Source of the DNA: Alphaproteobacteria bacterium | GTDB lineage: Bacteria > Pseudomonadota > Alphaproteobacteria > Micropepsales > Micropepsaceae | Length of the DNA stretch: 64,000 nt | Direction: 5' to 3' | NCBI GenBank assembly: GCA_016783965.1 | Contig: JADHVO010000001.1 | Coordinates: 434,001-498,000 of the forward strand | Shown: positions 27,536 through 36,179 of the stretch, piece after piece | Layout: the number at the start of each line of letters is the position of its first letter | Numbering within the stretch: the stretch's first letter is position 1 | Translations under genes and position numbers: made by a program | The notes under the pieces: model-generated | Database searches by the model: none | Told to the model about the DNA's origin: nothing | What the model saw: only the letters and a program-made list of their open reading frames with translations

Positions 27536-28867
27536 ATGCGCATGGTTTTGGCCGCGGTGGCGGCGGTTCTGGTTTCGGGCTCGGCGGCGTGGCCGGCGGA
27601 TGATTGTCACGTCGGCAGCTATCGCTTCGCCAATGGCGCGGTGATCGACCTGGCGCCCACAGACGAGGGCACGCTGCGGTGGCGCATGTTCGATGGGACG
27701 GTGGGCACATTGCACCCCAAGGACGGCAGTTGGACGAGCACGCTGGGCTGGACGGATCGCCCGGACGGGCACGCGATAGAACTGCCGGACTGCGCGCGGG
27801 GCAAAATCTCGTTCGACGGCAGGACGGCAACGCGCATCGCGTTCGACGTGACGGAGACGACATTCATCGGTCGCGACGGCGTGAAGCTGAAGGGGCGGCT
27901 GGTGCTGCCCAAGGGCGCGGACAAGGTGGCGATCGTCGTGCTGGTGCACGGGTCGGAGGATTCGTCAGCGGTGCAGACCTATTCGTTGCAGCGGCTGTTG
28001 CCGGCGGAGGGCGTCGGCGCGTTCGTCTATGACAAGCGCGGCACCGGCGGATCGGAGGGCAAGTACACGCAGGACTTCGACGTGCTGGCGGACGACGCGG
28101 TGGCGGCGATGCGAGAGGCGCGGCGGCTGGCGGGCGCACGGGCCGGACGCGTGGGCTATCAGGGCGGGAGCCAGGGCGGCTGGATCGTGCCGCTGGCGGC
28201 GAACCGCGCCCCGGTCGACTTCGCGATCGTGAGCTTCGGGCTGGCGGTGACCGTCCTCCAGGAAGACGAGCAGGAAACGGTGCTGGAGATGAAGCTGAAA
28301 CATCACTCCGATGCCGAGATCGCCAAGGCGCTGGAGGTCGAGCATGCGGTGGCGGCCATGGTCGCAGACGCGATGGCCGGGACGGGGAGCCTGGACGCGG
28401 ACTATGCCGCGTTCGACGCCGTGCGGACGAAGTACCGGGGCGAGCCGTGGTTCAAGGACCTGCACGGCAACTTCATGCATTTCGTGCTGCCGTTGAACAA
28501 GGAGCAGCTGGAGGCCTTCTCCACGGCGCATGACTGGCACACGCCGATGCACTATGAGCCGGTGCCGACCTTGCAGGCGAGCACCACGCAGCAGCTTTGG
28601 ATTCTGGGCAGCGACGATCTGGATGCGCCGAGCGCGGAGACTTCGCGCCGGATCAAGACGCTGATCCATGCGGGCGAGGACTTCACGCTGGCGCTCAATC
28701 CGCGCGCCGAGCACGGGATGACGGAATATGAGCTGGACGCGAAGGGCGATCGGGTGTCGACGCGGTATTCGCCTGGCTATTTCGCGATGATGCGCGACTT
28801 TGCGCGGGACGGCGTGTTGCACGGCAGCTATGGCCGGGCCGAAATCACCCGGCCAAGGGGTTCCTAG
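27536..28867 (+). CDS. Secreted alpha/beta hydrolase
   Basis: The 443-residue protein starts MRMVLAAVAAVLVSGSAAWPA, a signal peptide, after an ideal AGGAGG ribosome site. A beta-rich N-terminal domain of about 100 residues precedes an alpha/beta-hydrolase core: VVLVHGSEDSSA (oxyanion HG), YDKRGTGGSEGKY, and the nucleophile elbow GYQGGSQGGWIVPLA (GGSQG, serine nucleophile). Late LGSDDLDAPSAET and NPRAEHGMTEYE carry the probable acid and histidine. It is likely a periplasmic esterase or peptidase. The TonB_C gene is divergent with a 101-base gap; the APH-type kinase lies 37 bases downstream and may be co-transcribed. Confidence 0.9.
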   Translation: MRMVLAAVAAVLVSGSAAWPADDCHVGSYRFANGAVIDLAPTDEGTLRWRMFDGTVGTLHPKDGSWTSTLGWTDRPDGHAIELPDCARGKISFDGRTATRIAFDVTETTFIGRDGVKLKGRLVLPKGADKVAIVVLVHGSEDSSAVQTYSLQRLLPAEGVGAFVYDKRGTGGSEGKYTQDFDVLADDAVAAMREARRLAGARAGRVGYQGGSQGGWIVPLAANRAPVDFAIVSFGLAVTVLQEDEQETVLEMKLKHHSDAEIAKALEVEHAVAAMVADAMAGTGSLDADYAAFDAVRTKYRGEPWFKDLHGNFMHFVLPLNKEQLEAFSTAHDWHTPMHYEPVPTLQASTTQQLWILGSDDLDAPSAETSRRIKTLIHAGEDFTLALNPRAEHGMTEYELDAKGDRVSTRYSPGYFAMMRDFARDGVLHGSYGRAEITRPRGS

Positions 28868-28904
28868 GGCAGAACGATGCCGCCGGTTGGCGTAAGACGG
28901 AAGC

Positions 28905-29837
28905 ATGGACGTCACGCCCGAGCAGTTGCAGCCAATGCTGCGGTCTCTGGGGCTCGCCGATGCGGCGGGCCTAGTGCCGATGACGGGCGGCAGTGCGCCG
29001 GTATTTCGGATCGACTGCGCCGACGGCACGCGGCTGATCCTCAAGGCCTATCCGGACAACCGCCCCTGGAATCCAGAGAAAGATGCGTATGCCGCGGGAC
29101 TGCTACGCGATCTCGGACTGCCGGTGACGCGGTATTACGCGATCGACCAGACAAAGGCGCGGCTGCCGTTTCGCTTCGCCCTGACGAACTACCTGCCGGG
29201 CGTGCCGGCCGAGGAGCTCAGGGACGACCCGGAGATCGCGGACGTGTATCTTCAGATGGGCGCGCTGATCCGGCAGCTGCATGACGTGAAGATGCCCGGC
29301 TACGGGCATGTGGGCGCGCAAGGCGTGACGCGGCCGCTCGCGACCAACGTGGAATTCCTCCGCGCAATCATCGCAGAGACGTTCGAGCGGTTCGTGCACT
29401 TCGGTGGCGACAAAGCGATGACGCGGGAGCTGCGTCGGATCGCGGACGCGCGTTTCGATGCGGTGGTGCCGTTCAGCAAGGGGCCTGTGTTCGCGCACGA
29501 CGACGTGCACCCGAACAACGTGCTGGTTGTGCGAGAGGCAGGCGGACGGCTGAAGATCAGCGGGCTGATCGATTTCGGCAATGCCCGCGCAGCGGATGCA
29601 GTCTATGACCTTGCAAAATGCATCTTCATCTCGCAGCACCAGGCGCCGGACTGCCGGAGACCGATGCTGGAAGGGTATGGTGCGATAGATCATCCCGATC
29701 CGGAAAGTGCGCTCGCCTACTACACGATCGTCCACCGGATGAGCATGTGGTGGTGGCTGCGTCACATCGGCGAGCTCGCGGCGGATGAGCCGCACGAGAT
29801 CATTGACCGCCTGCGAGAGACCGCGGCGTCCGCCTAG
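28905..29837 (+). CDS. Aminoglycoside phosphotransferase-like (APH-fold) kinase
   Basis: The 310-residue protein has the APH/choline-kinase fold. A lysine for ATP binding sits in LILKAYPDN, the catalytic loop is VFAHDDVHPNNVLV (HxDxxxxN Brenner motif), and the metal-binding segment is GLIDFGNARAADAVYDLAK. Such orphan kinases phosphorylate small molecules such as sugars, choline, or homoserine-like compounds, and resistance to drugs should not be assumed. Start is ATG 28905; the gap to the hydrolase is 37 bases. No biosynthetic partner is adjacent. Confidence 0.9.
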   Translation: MDVTPEQLQPMLRSLGLADAAGLVPMTGGSAPVFRIDCADGTRLILKAYPDNRPWNPEKDAYAAGLLRDLGLPVTRYYAIDQTKARLPFRFALTNYLPGVPAEELRDDPEIADVYLQMGALIRQLHDVKMPGYGHVGAQGVTRPLATNVEFLRAIIAETFERFVHFGGDKAMTRELRRIADARFDAVVPFSKGPVFAHDDVHPNNVLVVREAGGRLKISGLIDFGNARAADAVYDLAKCIFISQHQAPDCRRPMLEGYGAIDHPDPESALAYYTIVHRMSMWWWLRHIGELAADEPHEIIDRLRETAASA

Positions 29838-29917
29838 GCCAACTTTTCGCACCCGCTCTGTCGGTTCCGGCCCTGGCCGTTCGTCTATTGGGCAGACGCG
29901 GCGAGAGGAGGCCGGAG

Positions 29918-30076
29918 ATGTGGGAATTCCTGATGAATCTGCATGCCGGCGACCACCTCGCCTCCATGCTGGCGGCGCGGGTGGTGGTCTGGGCCGGCGC
30001 GGCGGCGCTCAGGCAGTACGAACCGGCCCTGCCGGGCTGGGCGCGGTTCGCGATGCTCGCCTTTCGAACGCGCTAG
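29918..30076 (+). CDS. Predicted 52-residue membrane-associated small protein
   Basis: An ATG at 29918 preceded by a strong GAGAGGAGGCCGGAG Shine-Dalgarno region opens 52 codons, starting MWEFLMNLHAGDHL and containing the hydrophobic stretch MLAARVVVWAGAAALRQY. The stop TAG overlaps the stop of the convergent exbD gene by four bases (30073-30076). The ribosome site and one hydrophobic helix favour a real gene, but there is no recognised family and length alone is not conclusive. Confidence 0.5.
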   Translation: MWEFLMNLHAGDHLASMLAARVVVWAGAAALRQYEPALPGWARFAMLAFRTR

Positions 30077-30474
30077 TAGGCCTGGGTGTCGATCAGGCCC
30101 ATCTTGTAGAGCCCATGGTGCTGGGTCATCACCATCACCTTCAGCACCGCGTTATAGCGCGCCAGCCGGTTGGCCATGATGTGCACCTCGGGCTGCGGGT
30201 CCTGGTGCGCGGCGTCGGACAGCTTCCTGTCGAGCGTGGCGTCGTCGATGCGCCAGCCGTTCCACACCGGCGTGCCGTCGAAATCAACCTCGAGCATCAC
30301 GGTGGGGATCGGCTTCGGCGGGCCGGGCTGCGGCAGTGTGATCTTCACGGCGTGGGTCTGAAGCGGCAGCGTGATGATGAGCAAGGTGAGCAAAACCAGC
30401 ATCACATCGATCAGCGGCGTGGTGTTGATGTCGGATAGCACGTCGCCGCTGGCGTTCTGTGCGGTCATTGCCAT
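30073..30474 (-). CDS. exbD: ExbD/TolR-family biopolymer transport protein
   Basis: The 133-residue protein has the ExbD layout. A short cytoplasmic N-terminus runs into INTTPLIDVMLVLLTLLIIT, where the aspartate in LIDVML is the conserved proton-path residue, and a periplasmic domain (VMLEVDFDGTPVWNGW, then VHIMANRLARYNAVLKVM) follows. With ExbB/TolQ it would harness the proton gradient for TonB- or Tol-type work. No exbB, tonB or second exbD adjoins it, so it must complement a system elsewhere. Start ATG 30474 follows GAGGGACC; an in-frame ATG at 30468 is possible. Confidence 0.92.
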   Translation of the reverse strand: MAMTAQNASGDVLSDINTTPLIDVMLVLLTLLIITLPLQTHAVKITLPQPGPPKPIPTVMLEVDFDGTPVWNGWRIDDATLDRKLSDAAHQDPQPEVHIMANRLARYNAVLKVMVMTQHHGLYKMGLIDTQAY

Positions 30475-30597
30475 AGCGGGTCCCTCTTCCCATTCGGCAC
30501 GACGACGCTGCGCGCCGATTGTGCGCGGATTGCGGCGAAACAATCACAGATGCGTGTAAATGAATGACTTGTAGTCAGAGCGCTCGCATGTGCGAAC

Positions 30598-30618
30598 CTG
30601 GGCGACGTGATCGCCCAG
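30598..30618. other. Perfect 8-base hairpin in the exbD/hydrolase divergent gap
   Basis: CTGGGCGA and TCGCCCAG are perfectly complementary around CGTGA. It lies in the 259-base gap between the divergent exbD and alpha/beta-hydrolase genes. It could be an operator-like dyad or a leader structure; no gene is seen in the gap. Confidence 0.35.
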
Positions 30619-30733
30619 CCAGTCGCTGCCGAGACGGCCGGCGCGGGTCGGGCGCGACGCCGGTTGCGATCGCGAAAAGACTCACCGATCAATTTTCCGG
30701 GTTGTAGGATTCGGTCCAAAGCGGGAGGGCGGC

Positions 30734-31531
30734 ATGGCGTTCGCGAAGGTCGGCGATCTGGACGTTTATTACGAGCGCGCGGGCGAAGGACCGCGGCTGC
30801 TGTTCATTTCGGGCTCGGGCGGCGATCTGCGCAACAAGCCGAACCAGATGGACGGGCCGCTGGTGCGCAATTTCGACGTGCTGTCCTACGACCAGCGTGG
30901 GCTGGGGCGGACCAGCAAGCCGGACGTGCCTTACACCATGGCGGACTATGCCGACGATGCAGCGCGGCTGATGGATGTGCTGGGCTGGGAGAATGCGAAG
31001 GTGATGGGCGCGTCGTTCGGTGGCATGGTGGCGCAGGAATTCGTGCTGCGGCATCCCAGGAGGGTCGAGCGGCTGGTGCTGGCCTGCACCTCGCCGGGCG
31101 GCGTCGGTGGCGCGAGCTATCCGTTCCATTCCATCGAGCACATGGGCGCGGAGGAGCGGGCGCGCCACATGATCCCGATCAACGACACGCGCCGCGACAC
31201 GGCGTGGCAGAAGGCGAACGCCGAGCAGTACGAGCAGTTCGTCGCGCTGGCGATGAATGACCCCTACAGGGACGAGCCGGGGCGGGCCATGGGCTATCAC
31301 CGCCAGCTTGCGGCGCGGTCGTGTCACGACACGTATGACCGGCTGGGGCGGATCGACTGTCCCGTGATGATCGCGGCGGGGAAATATGACGGGATCGCCC
31401 TGCCTTCGTCGCAGCACAACATGCAGGCGCGGATCAAAGGCGCGGTGCTGCAATTCTTCGAGGGCGGGCATCTGTTCATGATCCAGGACCGCGCCGCGAT
31501 GCCGGCAATGATCCAGTTCCTGAAAGGTTAG
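30734..31531 (+). CDS. Cytoplasmic alpha/beta hydrolase
   Basis: The 265-residue protein is a classical alpha/beta hydrolase of the epoxide-hydrolase/3-oxoadipate enol-lactonase type. It has LLFISGSGGDLRNKPNQMDG (oxyanion loop), SYDQRGLGRTSKPDVPYTM, and the nucleophile elbow VMGASFGGMVAQEF (GASFG). The acid is in VMIAAGKYDGIALPS and the histidine in FFEGGHLFMIQDR. There is no signal peptide. The ATG at 30734 follows GCGGGAGGGCGGC. It ends 32 bases before marC on the same strand. The substrate is unknown. Confidence 0.92.
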   Translation: MAFAKVGDLDVYYERAGEGPRLLFISGSGGDLRNKPNQMDGPLVRNFDVLSYDQRGLGRTSKPDVPYTMADYADDAARLMDVLGWENAKVMGASFGGMVAQEFVLRHPRRVERLVLACTSPGGVGGASYPFHSIEHMGAEERARHMIPINDTRRDTAWQKANAEQYEQFVALAMNDPYRDEPGRAMGYHRQLAARSCHDTYDRLGRIDCPVMIAAGKYDGIALPSSQHNMQARIKGAVLQFFEGGHLFMIQDRAAMPAMIQFLKG

Positions 31532-31563
31532 ACAGGGCAGGCGTGGGCGGCTAAGCAGCGGCC

Positions 31564-32193
31564 ATGTTCCATCTGTTCCCCACTGCGCTGGCCACGCTGT
31601 TCGTCGCCATCGGGCCGGTCGAGGTCGGCTCGATGTTCCTGGCCCTGACGGCCGGGATGCCGAAGACGCAGCGGCGCAATAGTGCGATCGTTTCGGCGGC
31701 GGTGGCGACCGGCGTGTTGCTGGCGTTCGCGCTGGGCGGAATCCAGCTGCTGGGCCTGATCGGGGTGGGCCTGCCGGCATTCCGCACGGCGGGCGGGGTC
31801 TTGCTGCTGATGGTATCAGCCGACCTTCTGCTGGCGCAGCATTCGGGCGTGTCGGGCATCACGCCGACCGAGGAGGGCGAGGCGCAGCGACATGAGACTG
31901 ACGTAGCGGTGTTCCCGCTGGCGATCCCGCTGACCGCCGGACCCGGCAGCATGACGGCGGTGGTGTTGCTGATGTCCAAGACGAACGGGCCGATGGACAT
32001 GGCGGCGGTGCTGGCGGCGCTGGGCGTGGTGATGCTGGGGACCTTCGTCACCATGCTCCTGTCCGACCGCCTGATGGCGCTGCTGCGCAAGACGGGCGCC
32101 AACGTGATCGCCCGGGTGTCCGGCGTGCTGCTGGCGGCGCTCGCCATGCAGTTCATCTTCGACGGGCTGGCCCAGAGCGGATTGTTCCGCTAG
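31564..32193 (+). CDS. MarC-family integral membrane protein
   Basis: The 209-residue protein has six predicted membrane helices and the MarC hallmarks: GPVEVGSMFLALTAG in the first helix, FRTAGGVLLLMVSADLLL in the third, and FPLAIPLTAGPGSMTAVVLL at the start of the second half, which is a repeat of the first half. MarC proteins are inner-membrane proteins of uncertain transport role; the old link to antibiotic resistance is not supported for the family. The loop (QHSGVSGITPTEEGEAQRHE) is longer and charged. It precedes the first acyl-CoA ligase on the same strand by 73 bases. Confidence 0.9.
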   Translation: MFHLFPTALATLFVAIGPVEVGSMFLALTAGMPKTQRRNSAIVSAAVATGVLLAFALGGIQLLGLIGVGLPAFRTAGGVLLLMVSADLLLAQHSGVSGITPTEEGEAQRHETDVAVFPLAIPLTAGPGSMTAVVLLMSKTNGPMDMAAVLAALGVVMLGTFVTMLLSDRLMALLRKTGANVIARVSGVLLAALAMQFIFDGLAQSGLFR

Positions 32194-32266
32194 GGCCGCG
32201 TTGACTCGGCTTGGCGTCCTTGGGAACGATGGCGCCCAAGAACACACAACAGTCGGGGAAACGGGA

Positions 32267-33772
32267 ATGGCGGAGCCGGGCACACCGGAAAATCCGATCT
32301 CTATCGGCGCGGCGCTGGGCCGGATGGCGGAACTGAAGCCGAACGCGCCGGCGATCACCTGCGAGGACGTCACGCTTTCCTGGGCGGAGCTGCACAGGCG
32401 CACCAACCGGATGGCGCGCGGCATGGCGGCACGCGGGGTGAAGCTGGGCGATTTCGTCACCATCGCGCTGCCGAACTCCGTGGCGTTCATCGAGGCTTGT
32501 TACGCGGCGTGGAAGCTGGGGGCGATTCCGCAGCCAGTGTCGTCGCGCCTGCCGCTGGCCGAGCTGAACGCCATCGTCGAGCTGGCAGAGACGCCGATCG
32601 TGGTGAGCGAGGTGGCGTTCGAGTCGAGCAAGCCGGTCGTGTCGGCGCGGGCATTGCTGGAGGCGTCAAAGGACGAGAGCGATCTGCCGGATGCGGTGTC
32701 GCCGTCGTGGAAAGCACCGACGAGCGGCGGATCGACGGGACGGCCGAAGCTGATCGTTTCGGGACAGGCGGGGCTGGTCGACGGGATCGGCGCCGCGTTC
32801 TGGCGCATCGGCAAGAACGACGTATGCCTGATGCCGGGGCCGATGTACCACAACGGGCCGTTCGTCACCGTCTTCCCTGCGCTTCAGATCGGCACGCACG
32901 TCGTCCTGATGCCGAAGTTCGACGCGGAGGGCGTGCTGCGCGAAGTGGAGAAGCATCGCGCGACCTGGGTCTACCTGGTGCCGACGATGATGGGCCGCAT
33001 CTGGCGGCTGCCCGAGGAAGTGCGCACGAAGTACGACGTGTCCTCGCTGAAGACGGTGTGGCACCTGGCAGCGCCCTGCCCCGCCTGGCTCAAGGAAGAG
33101 TGGATCAGGTGGCTGGGCAGCGAGGTGATCTGGGAGCTGTACGGCGGCACCGAAGGCCTCGCGTCGACCGTGCTGTCGGGGACCGAGTGGCTCGCGCATC
33201 GCGGGTCGGTCGGGCGCGTGCAGGCCGGCGGGATCATGAAGGCGTTCGGGCCGGACGGGCGTGAGTTGCCGGTCGGCGAGACCGGCGAAATTTACATGCA
33301 GCGCGATGCCGGATTTCCGGCGACCTATCGCTATGTCGGCGCCACGGCGCGCGTGCTGCCGGGCGGATGGGAGTCGATCGGCGATATCGGCTGGTTCGAT
33401 TCGGACGGGTATCTGTATCTCGCCGACCGGCGCACCGACATGATCCTGGTGGGTGGCGCGAACGTCTATCCTGCGGAGATCGAAGCGGCGCTGGAGGAAC
33501 ATCCGCTGGTCGCCTCATCAGCAGTGATCGGTATTCCGGACGAGGACCTGGGCAACAAGGTGCATGCGATCATCCAGCCGCGGCCGGGTCTCGATCTCGA
33601 CGAGTTGCAGCGGCACATGGCGGACAAGCTGGTCATCTACAAGCGGCCGCGAACCTACGAGCTGGTGACGGAGAACGTGCGTGACGATGCCGGCAAGGTG
33701 CGGCGCACGGCGCTGCGCGACGAGCGCATCGCGAGGCTTCGAGGCTCGGCTTCGCCGAGCACCTCAGCCTGA
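32267..33772 (+). CDS. AMP-binding acyl-CoA ligase (tandem copy 1)
   Basis: This 501-residue adenylate-forming enzyme has all core motifs: the P-loop TSGGSTGRPKLIV, ELYGGTEG, GDIGWFDSDGYLYLADRRTD (hinge aspartate) and the C-terminal catalytic lysine in DDAGKVRRTALRDER. It activates a carboxylate as a CoA thioester; the closest named types I recall are bile-acid or steroid-side-chain CoA ligases, which is only suggestive. The last about 12 residues (LRGSASPSTSA) and the stop codon lie inside a palindromic repeat, unlike the paralogue downstream which ends ALRDERVKRS. ATG 32267 follows GGGGAAACGGG. Confidence 0.93.
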   Translation: MAEPGTPENPISIGAALGRMAELKPNAPAITCEDVTLSWAELHRRTNRMARGMAARGVKLGDFVTIALPNSVAFIEACYAAWKLGAIPQPVSSRLPLAELNAIVELAETPIVVSEVAFESSKPVVSARALLEASKDESDLPDAVSPSWKAPTSGGSTGRPKLIVSGQAGLVDGIGAAFWRIGKNDVCLMPGPMYHNGPFVTVFPALQIGTHVVLMPKFDAEGVLREVEKHRATWVYLVPTMMGRIWRLPEEVRTKYDVSSLKTVWHLAAPCPAWLKEEWIRWLGSEVIWELYGGTEGLASTVLSGTEWLAHRGSVGRVQAGGIMKAFGPDGRELPVGETGEIYMQRDAGFPATYRYVGATARVLPGGWESIGDIGWFDSDGYLYLADRRTDMILVGGANVYPAEIEAALEEHPLVASSAVIGIPDEDLGNKVHAIIQPRPGLDLDELQRHMADKLVIYKRPRTYELVTENVRDDAGKVRRTALRDERIARLRGSASPSTSA

Positions 33773-33819
33773 CGGTTTATCATCGTCATCCTGAGGTGCG
33801 AGCGAAGCGAGCCTCGAAG
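33737..33819. repeat. Palindromic element that supplies the end of the first ligase gene
   Basis: The arm at 33737-33774 (CTTCGAGGCTCGGC to CCTGACG) is inverted at 33784-33819 (CGTCATCCTGAGGTGCG to CCTCGAAG) with only a few mismatches. The motif CATCCTGAGGTGCGAGC is characteristic of an interspersed repeat common in alphaproteobacteria. The left arm is translated as part of the first ligase and carries its TGA stop codon. Confidence 0.85.
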
Positions 33820-33845
33820 GATGACAGCAAAGTAGGAGCGTAGCG

Positions 33846-35336
33846 ATGTCGGGCATGGGATCGTTGGGCGCGCCGCCGGCGGAGTTCGTCTCGATCGGCA
33901 AGAACCTCGCGAACAACGCGGCGGCCAAGCCGAACGCGCCGGCGCTGACGGTGAGCGGCAAGACGCTGACCTATGGCGAGCTGCACAGGCGCACCAACCG
34001 CGTGGCGCGGTCGCTGCTGGCGCGGGGCGTGAAGCTGGGCGACTTCGTCACCATCTCCATGCCGAACAGCCACGGCTTCATCGAGGCGGAGTTCGCGCTG
34101 TGGAAGATCGGCGCCACGCCGCAGCCGGTGTCGTACCGCCTGCCGCCGCACGAGCTGAAGGCCATCATCGAGCTGGCGAATTCACCATTGGTGATCAGCG
34201 ACAACAAGACAATGGATGTGGGACGCCCCATCGTATCGCCGCAGGAATTGCTGGCGGCGAGCGACGACGACTCCGACCTGCCCGACGCGGTCACGCCGCA
34301 CTGGAAGGCGCCGACGTCGGGCGGTTCGACGGGGCGGCCGAAGCTGATCGTGGCGGGCAATCCGGGCGTCGTCGCGGTGGGCGGCGGCGAAGCGGCGCTG
34401 TGGCGCTACACCGGCGCCGATACGGTGCTGATGCCGGGACCGCTCTATCACAACGCGCCGTTCGGGCTGACGGCAACGGCGCTGCATGCCGGTGCGCATG
34501 TGATCCTGACGCCCAAGTTCGACGCGGAGGAGACGCTGCGGCTGGTGCAGGAGCACAAGGTGAACTGGCTCTACCTGGTGCCGACGATGATGAGCCGCAT
34601 CTGGCGCGTGCCGGGGCGCGAGACCTACGACATGCGTTCACTGCACACGATCTGGCATATGGCGGCACCGTGTCCGCCGTGGCTGAAGGAAGAATGGATC
34701 GGCTGGATCGGCGGCGAGAAGATCCTGGAGCTGTATGGCGGCACAGAAGCGCAGACCATCACCGTGATCGACGGAAATGAGTGGATGGCGCACAAGGGAT
34801 CGGTGGGAAAGCCGCTGGCGCTGGGCGAGATGAAGGCGTTCTCGGCCGACGGCAAGATGCTCGGGCCGCGCGAGACGGGCGAAATCTTCCTGCGCCGCGA
34901 TCCGTCGCTGCCGCCGTCTTATCACTATGTAGGCGCCACGGCGCGGACGTTGCCGGGCGGTTGGGAGTCACTGGGAGACATCGGCTGGTTCGACGAGGAC
35001 GGCTATCTCTACCTCGCCGACCGGCGCACGGACATGATCCTGGTGGGCGGGTCGAACGTCTATCCGGCGGAGATCGAGGCGGCGCTGGACGAGCATCCGC
35101 TGGTGTCGTCGTCGGCCGTGATCGGGTTGCCGGATGACGACCTGGGCAATGTGCTGCATGCGATCATCCATCCGCGGCCAGGACTGGGCGTCGAGGACCT
35201 GCACAAGCATCTGGCGGAACGGCTGGTCACCTACAAGCGGCCGCGAACGTTCGAGATGGTGAGCGAGCCGGTGCGGGACGATGCGGGCAAGGTTCGGCGG
35301 ACCGCACTGCGCGATGAGCGGGTGAAGAGGAGCTAG
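33846..35336 (+). CDS. AMP-binding acyl-CoA ligase (tandem copy 2)
   Basis: This 496-residue protein is a close paralogue of the preceding ligase, similar along its whole length from LHRRTNRVARSLLARGVKLG to the end. Motifs are TSGGSTGRPKLIVAG, ELYGGTEAQ, GDIGWFDEDGYLYLADRRTD and the lysine in DDAGKVRRTALRDERV. Tandem duplication followed by divergence of the acyl-binding pocket is likely, with different substrates. It abuts the convergent Coq4-like gene with no spacing (stop codons at 35334-35336 and 35337-35339). The ATG at 33846 has GTAGGAG upstream. Confidence 0.93.
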   Translation: MSGMGSLGAPPAEFVSIGKNLANNAAAKPNAPALTVSGKTLTYGELHRRTNRVARSLLARGVKLGDFVTISMPNSHGFIEAEFALWKIGATPQPVSYRLPPHELKAIIELANSPLVISDNKTMDVGRPIVSPQELLAASDDDSDLPDAVTPHWKAPTSGGSTGRPKLIVAGNPGVVAVGGGEAALWRYTGADTVLMPGPLYHNAPFGLTATALHAGAHVILTPKFDAEETLRLVQEHKVNWLYLVPTMMSRIWRVPGRETYDMRSLHTIWHMAAPCPPWLKEEWIGWIGGEKILELYGGTEAQTITVIDGNEWMAHKGSVGKPLALGEMKAFSADGKMLGPRETGEIFLRRDPSLPPSYHYVGATARTLPGGWESLGDIGWFDEDGYLYLADRRTDMILVGGSNVYPAEIEAALDEHPLVSSSAVIGLPDDDLGNVLHAIIHPRPGLGVEDLHKHLAERLVTYKRPRTFEMVSEPVRDDAGKVRRTALRDERVKRS

Positions 35337-36116
35337 TTACTCCGCGGCCACGGCGACCGGGTTCACCGCCGCCTGGAATTCGTAGACGTCCCTGGCGTGG
35401 AGGTACGCTTCCGGCTTCGCGATGTTCAGGCGGACGCGTGCGGTTTCGAGCGGCTCGGCGAACAGCTTCTCGACATCTTCGCCGTGCAGCCAGGCGGCTT
35501 GCTTGCCGTGCCTGAAGCCTTCGCGCACCGCAATGCGCGCGTACTTGCCGTTCTTTTCCTCGAAGCTCTTGAGCACGCCCATCAGCGCGATGAAGCCCCA
35601 GCCGGTGCCGCGCGTCTGCGCATAGGTGAAGGCGACGAGGCAGAGTTCGCCCAGCGGATCGTCGGCCTGGTAGCCGGTCAGGACATGCCAGATGTCGTGC
35701 AGGTCGCGCTCGCGCCGGCCGAACCAGGCATAGGGATGCTCGACGCGCGCTGGCGTGCCATGCACTTCGTTGCCGATGTCAGCGAGGCCTTGCGCCGAGT
35801 AGCCGGTCTTGTCGAGGAAGGCGCGATAGGCGGCGCCAACGGTGCCGGGCGCGAACTGGTTCAGCCATTCGCGGTTCATCAGGCGATCTATCAACTCGAG
35901 CCGCTCATAGGCGAGACGGCCCCCCTGCGCGGTCGTCAGCAGCCGGTCATAGTTCTTCTGCGCCGTGCCGGCATTCAGCGCGCGCATGATCTTGAAGACC
36001 TGTGTCGTGTCGTTGGGGTCGGAGAGCAGCTTCCCCATGGCGCGAAAGGCGGTCGTCCAGTCCTTGCGCGGGTTCAGATCGAGCGGGGCTTCCTGGGCGG
36101 GGGCAACAGCGTTCAT
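35337..36116 (-). CDS. Coq4-family protein
   Basis: The 259-residue protein carries the Coq4 metal-binding signature HDIWHVLTGYQADDPLGE (HDxxH with an acidic residue 11 positions later) and the flanking WFGRRERDLHD. Coq4 proteins are needed for ubiquinone assembly, recently linked to C1 oxidative decarboxylation, but many bacterial homologues sit in fatty-acid clusters and have other roles. Here the neighbours are two acyl-CoA ligases and a divergent TetR regulator rather than ubi genes. The start is ATG 36116 with GGAAGG upstream; an open extension to 36404 overlaps the divergent gene and is discarded. Confidence 0.88.
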   Translation of the reverse strand: MNAVAPAQEAPLDLNPRKDWTTAFRAMGKLLSDPNDTTQVFKIMRALNAGTAQKNYDRLLTTAQGGRLAYERLELIDRLMNREWLNQFAPGTVGAAYRAFLDKTGYSAQGLADIGNEVHGTPARVEHPYAWFGRRERDLHDIWHVLTGYQADDPLGELCLVAFTYAQTRGTGWGFIALMGVLKSFEEKNGKYARIAVREGFRHGKQAAWLHGEDVEKLFAEPLETARVRLNIAKPEAYLHARDVYEFQAAVNPVAVAAE

Positions 36117-36141
36117 GGACCTTCCGGACAATCTGGAAATC

Positions 36142-36178
36142 TTGATTGTCAGATAGTCAGAACCTATCCCTTTGTCAA
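36142..36178. promoter_or_regulatory. Divergent promoter/operator between Coq4-like and TetR genes
   Basis: On the minus strand, TTGACA (36178-36173) is followed after 17 bases by TATCTG; on the plus strand TTGATT (36142-36147) is followed after 17 bases by TATCCC. A direct repeat GTCAGA-TA-GTCAGA (36148-36161) overlaps both. A TetR dimer bound here could control both genes. The -10 matches are modest. Confidence 0.45.
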
Positions 36179-36179
36179 G

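Noticed and set aside
28905..29837. Antibiotic-resistance kinase
   Set aside because: The APH fold is shared by many metabolic kinases; nothing here ties the gene to resistance.
31564..32193. Multiple-antibiotic-resistance protein (MarC name)
   Set aside because: The name is historical; the family has no proven resistance role.
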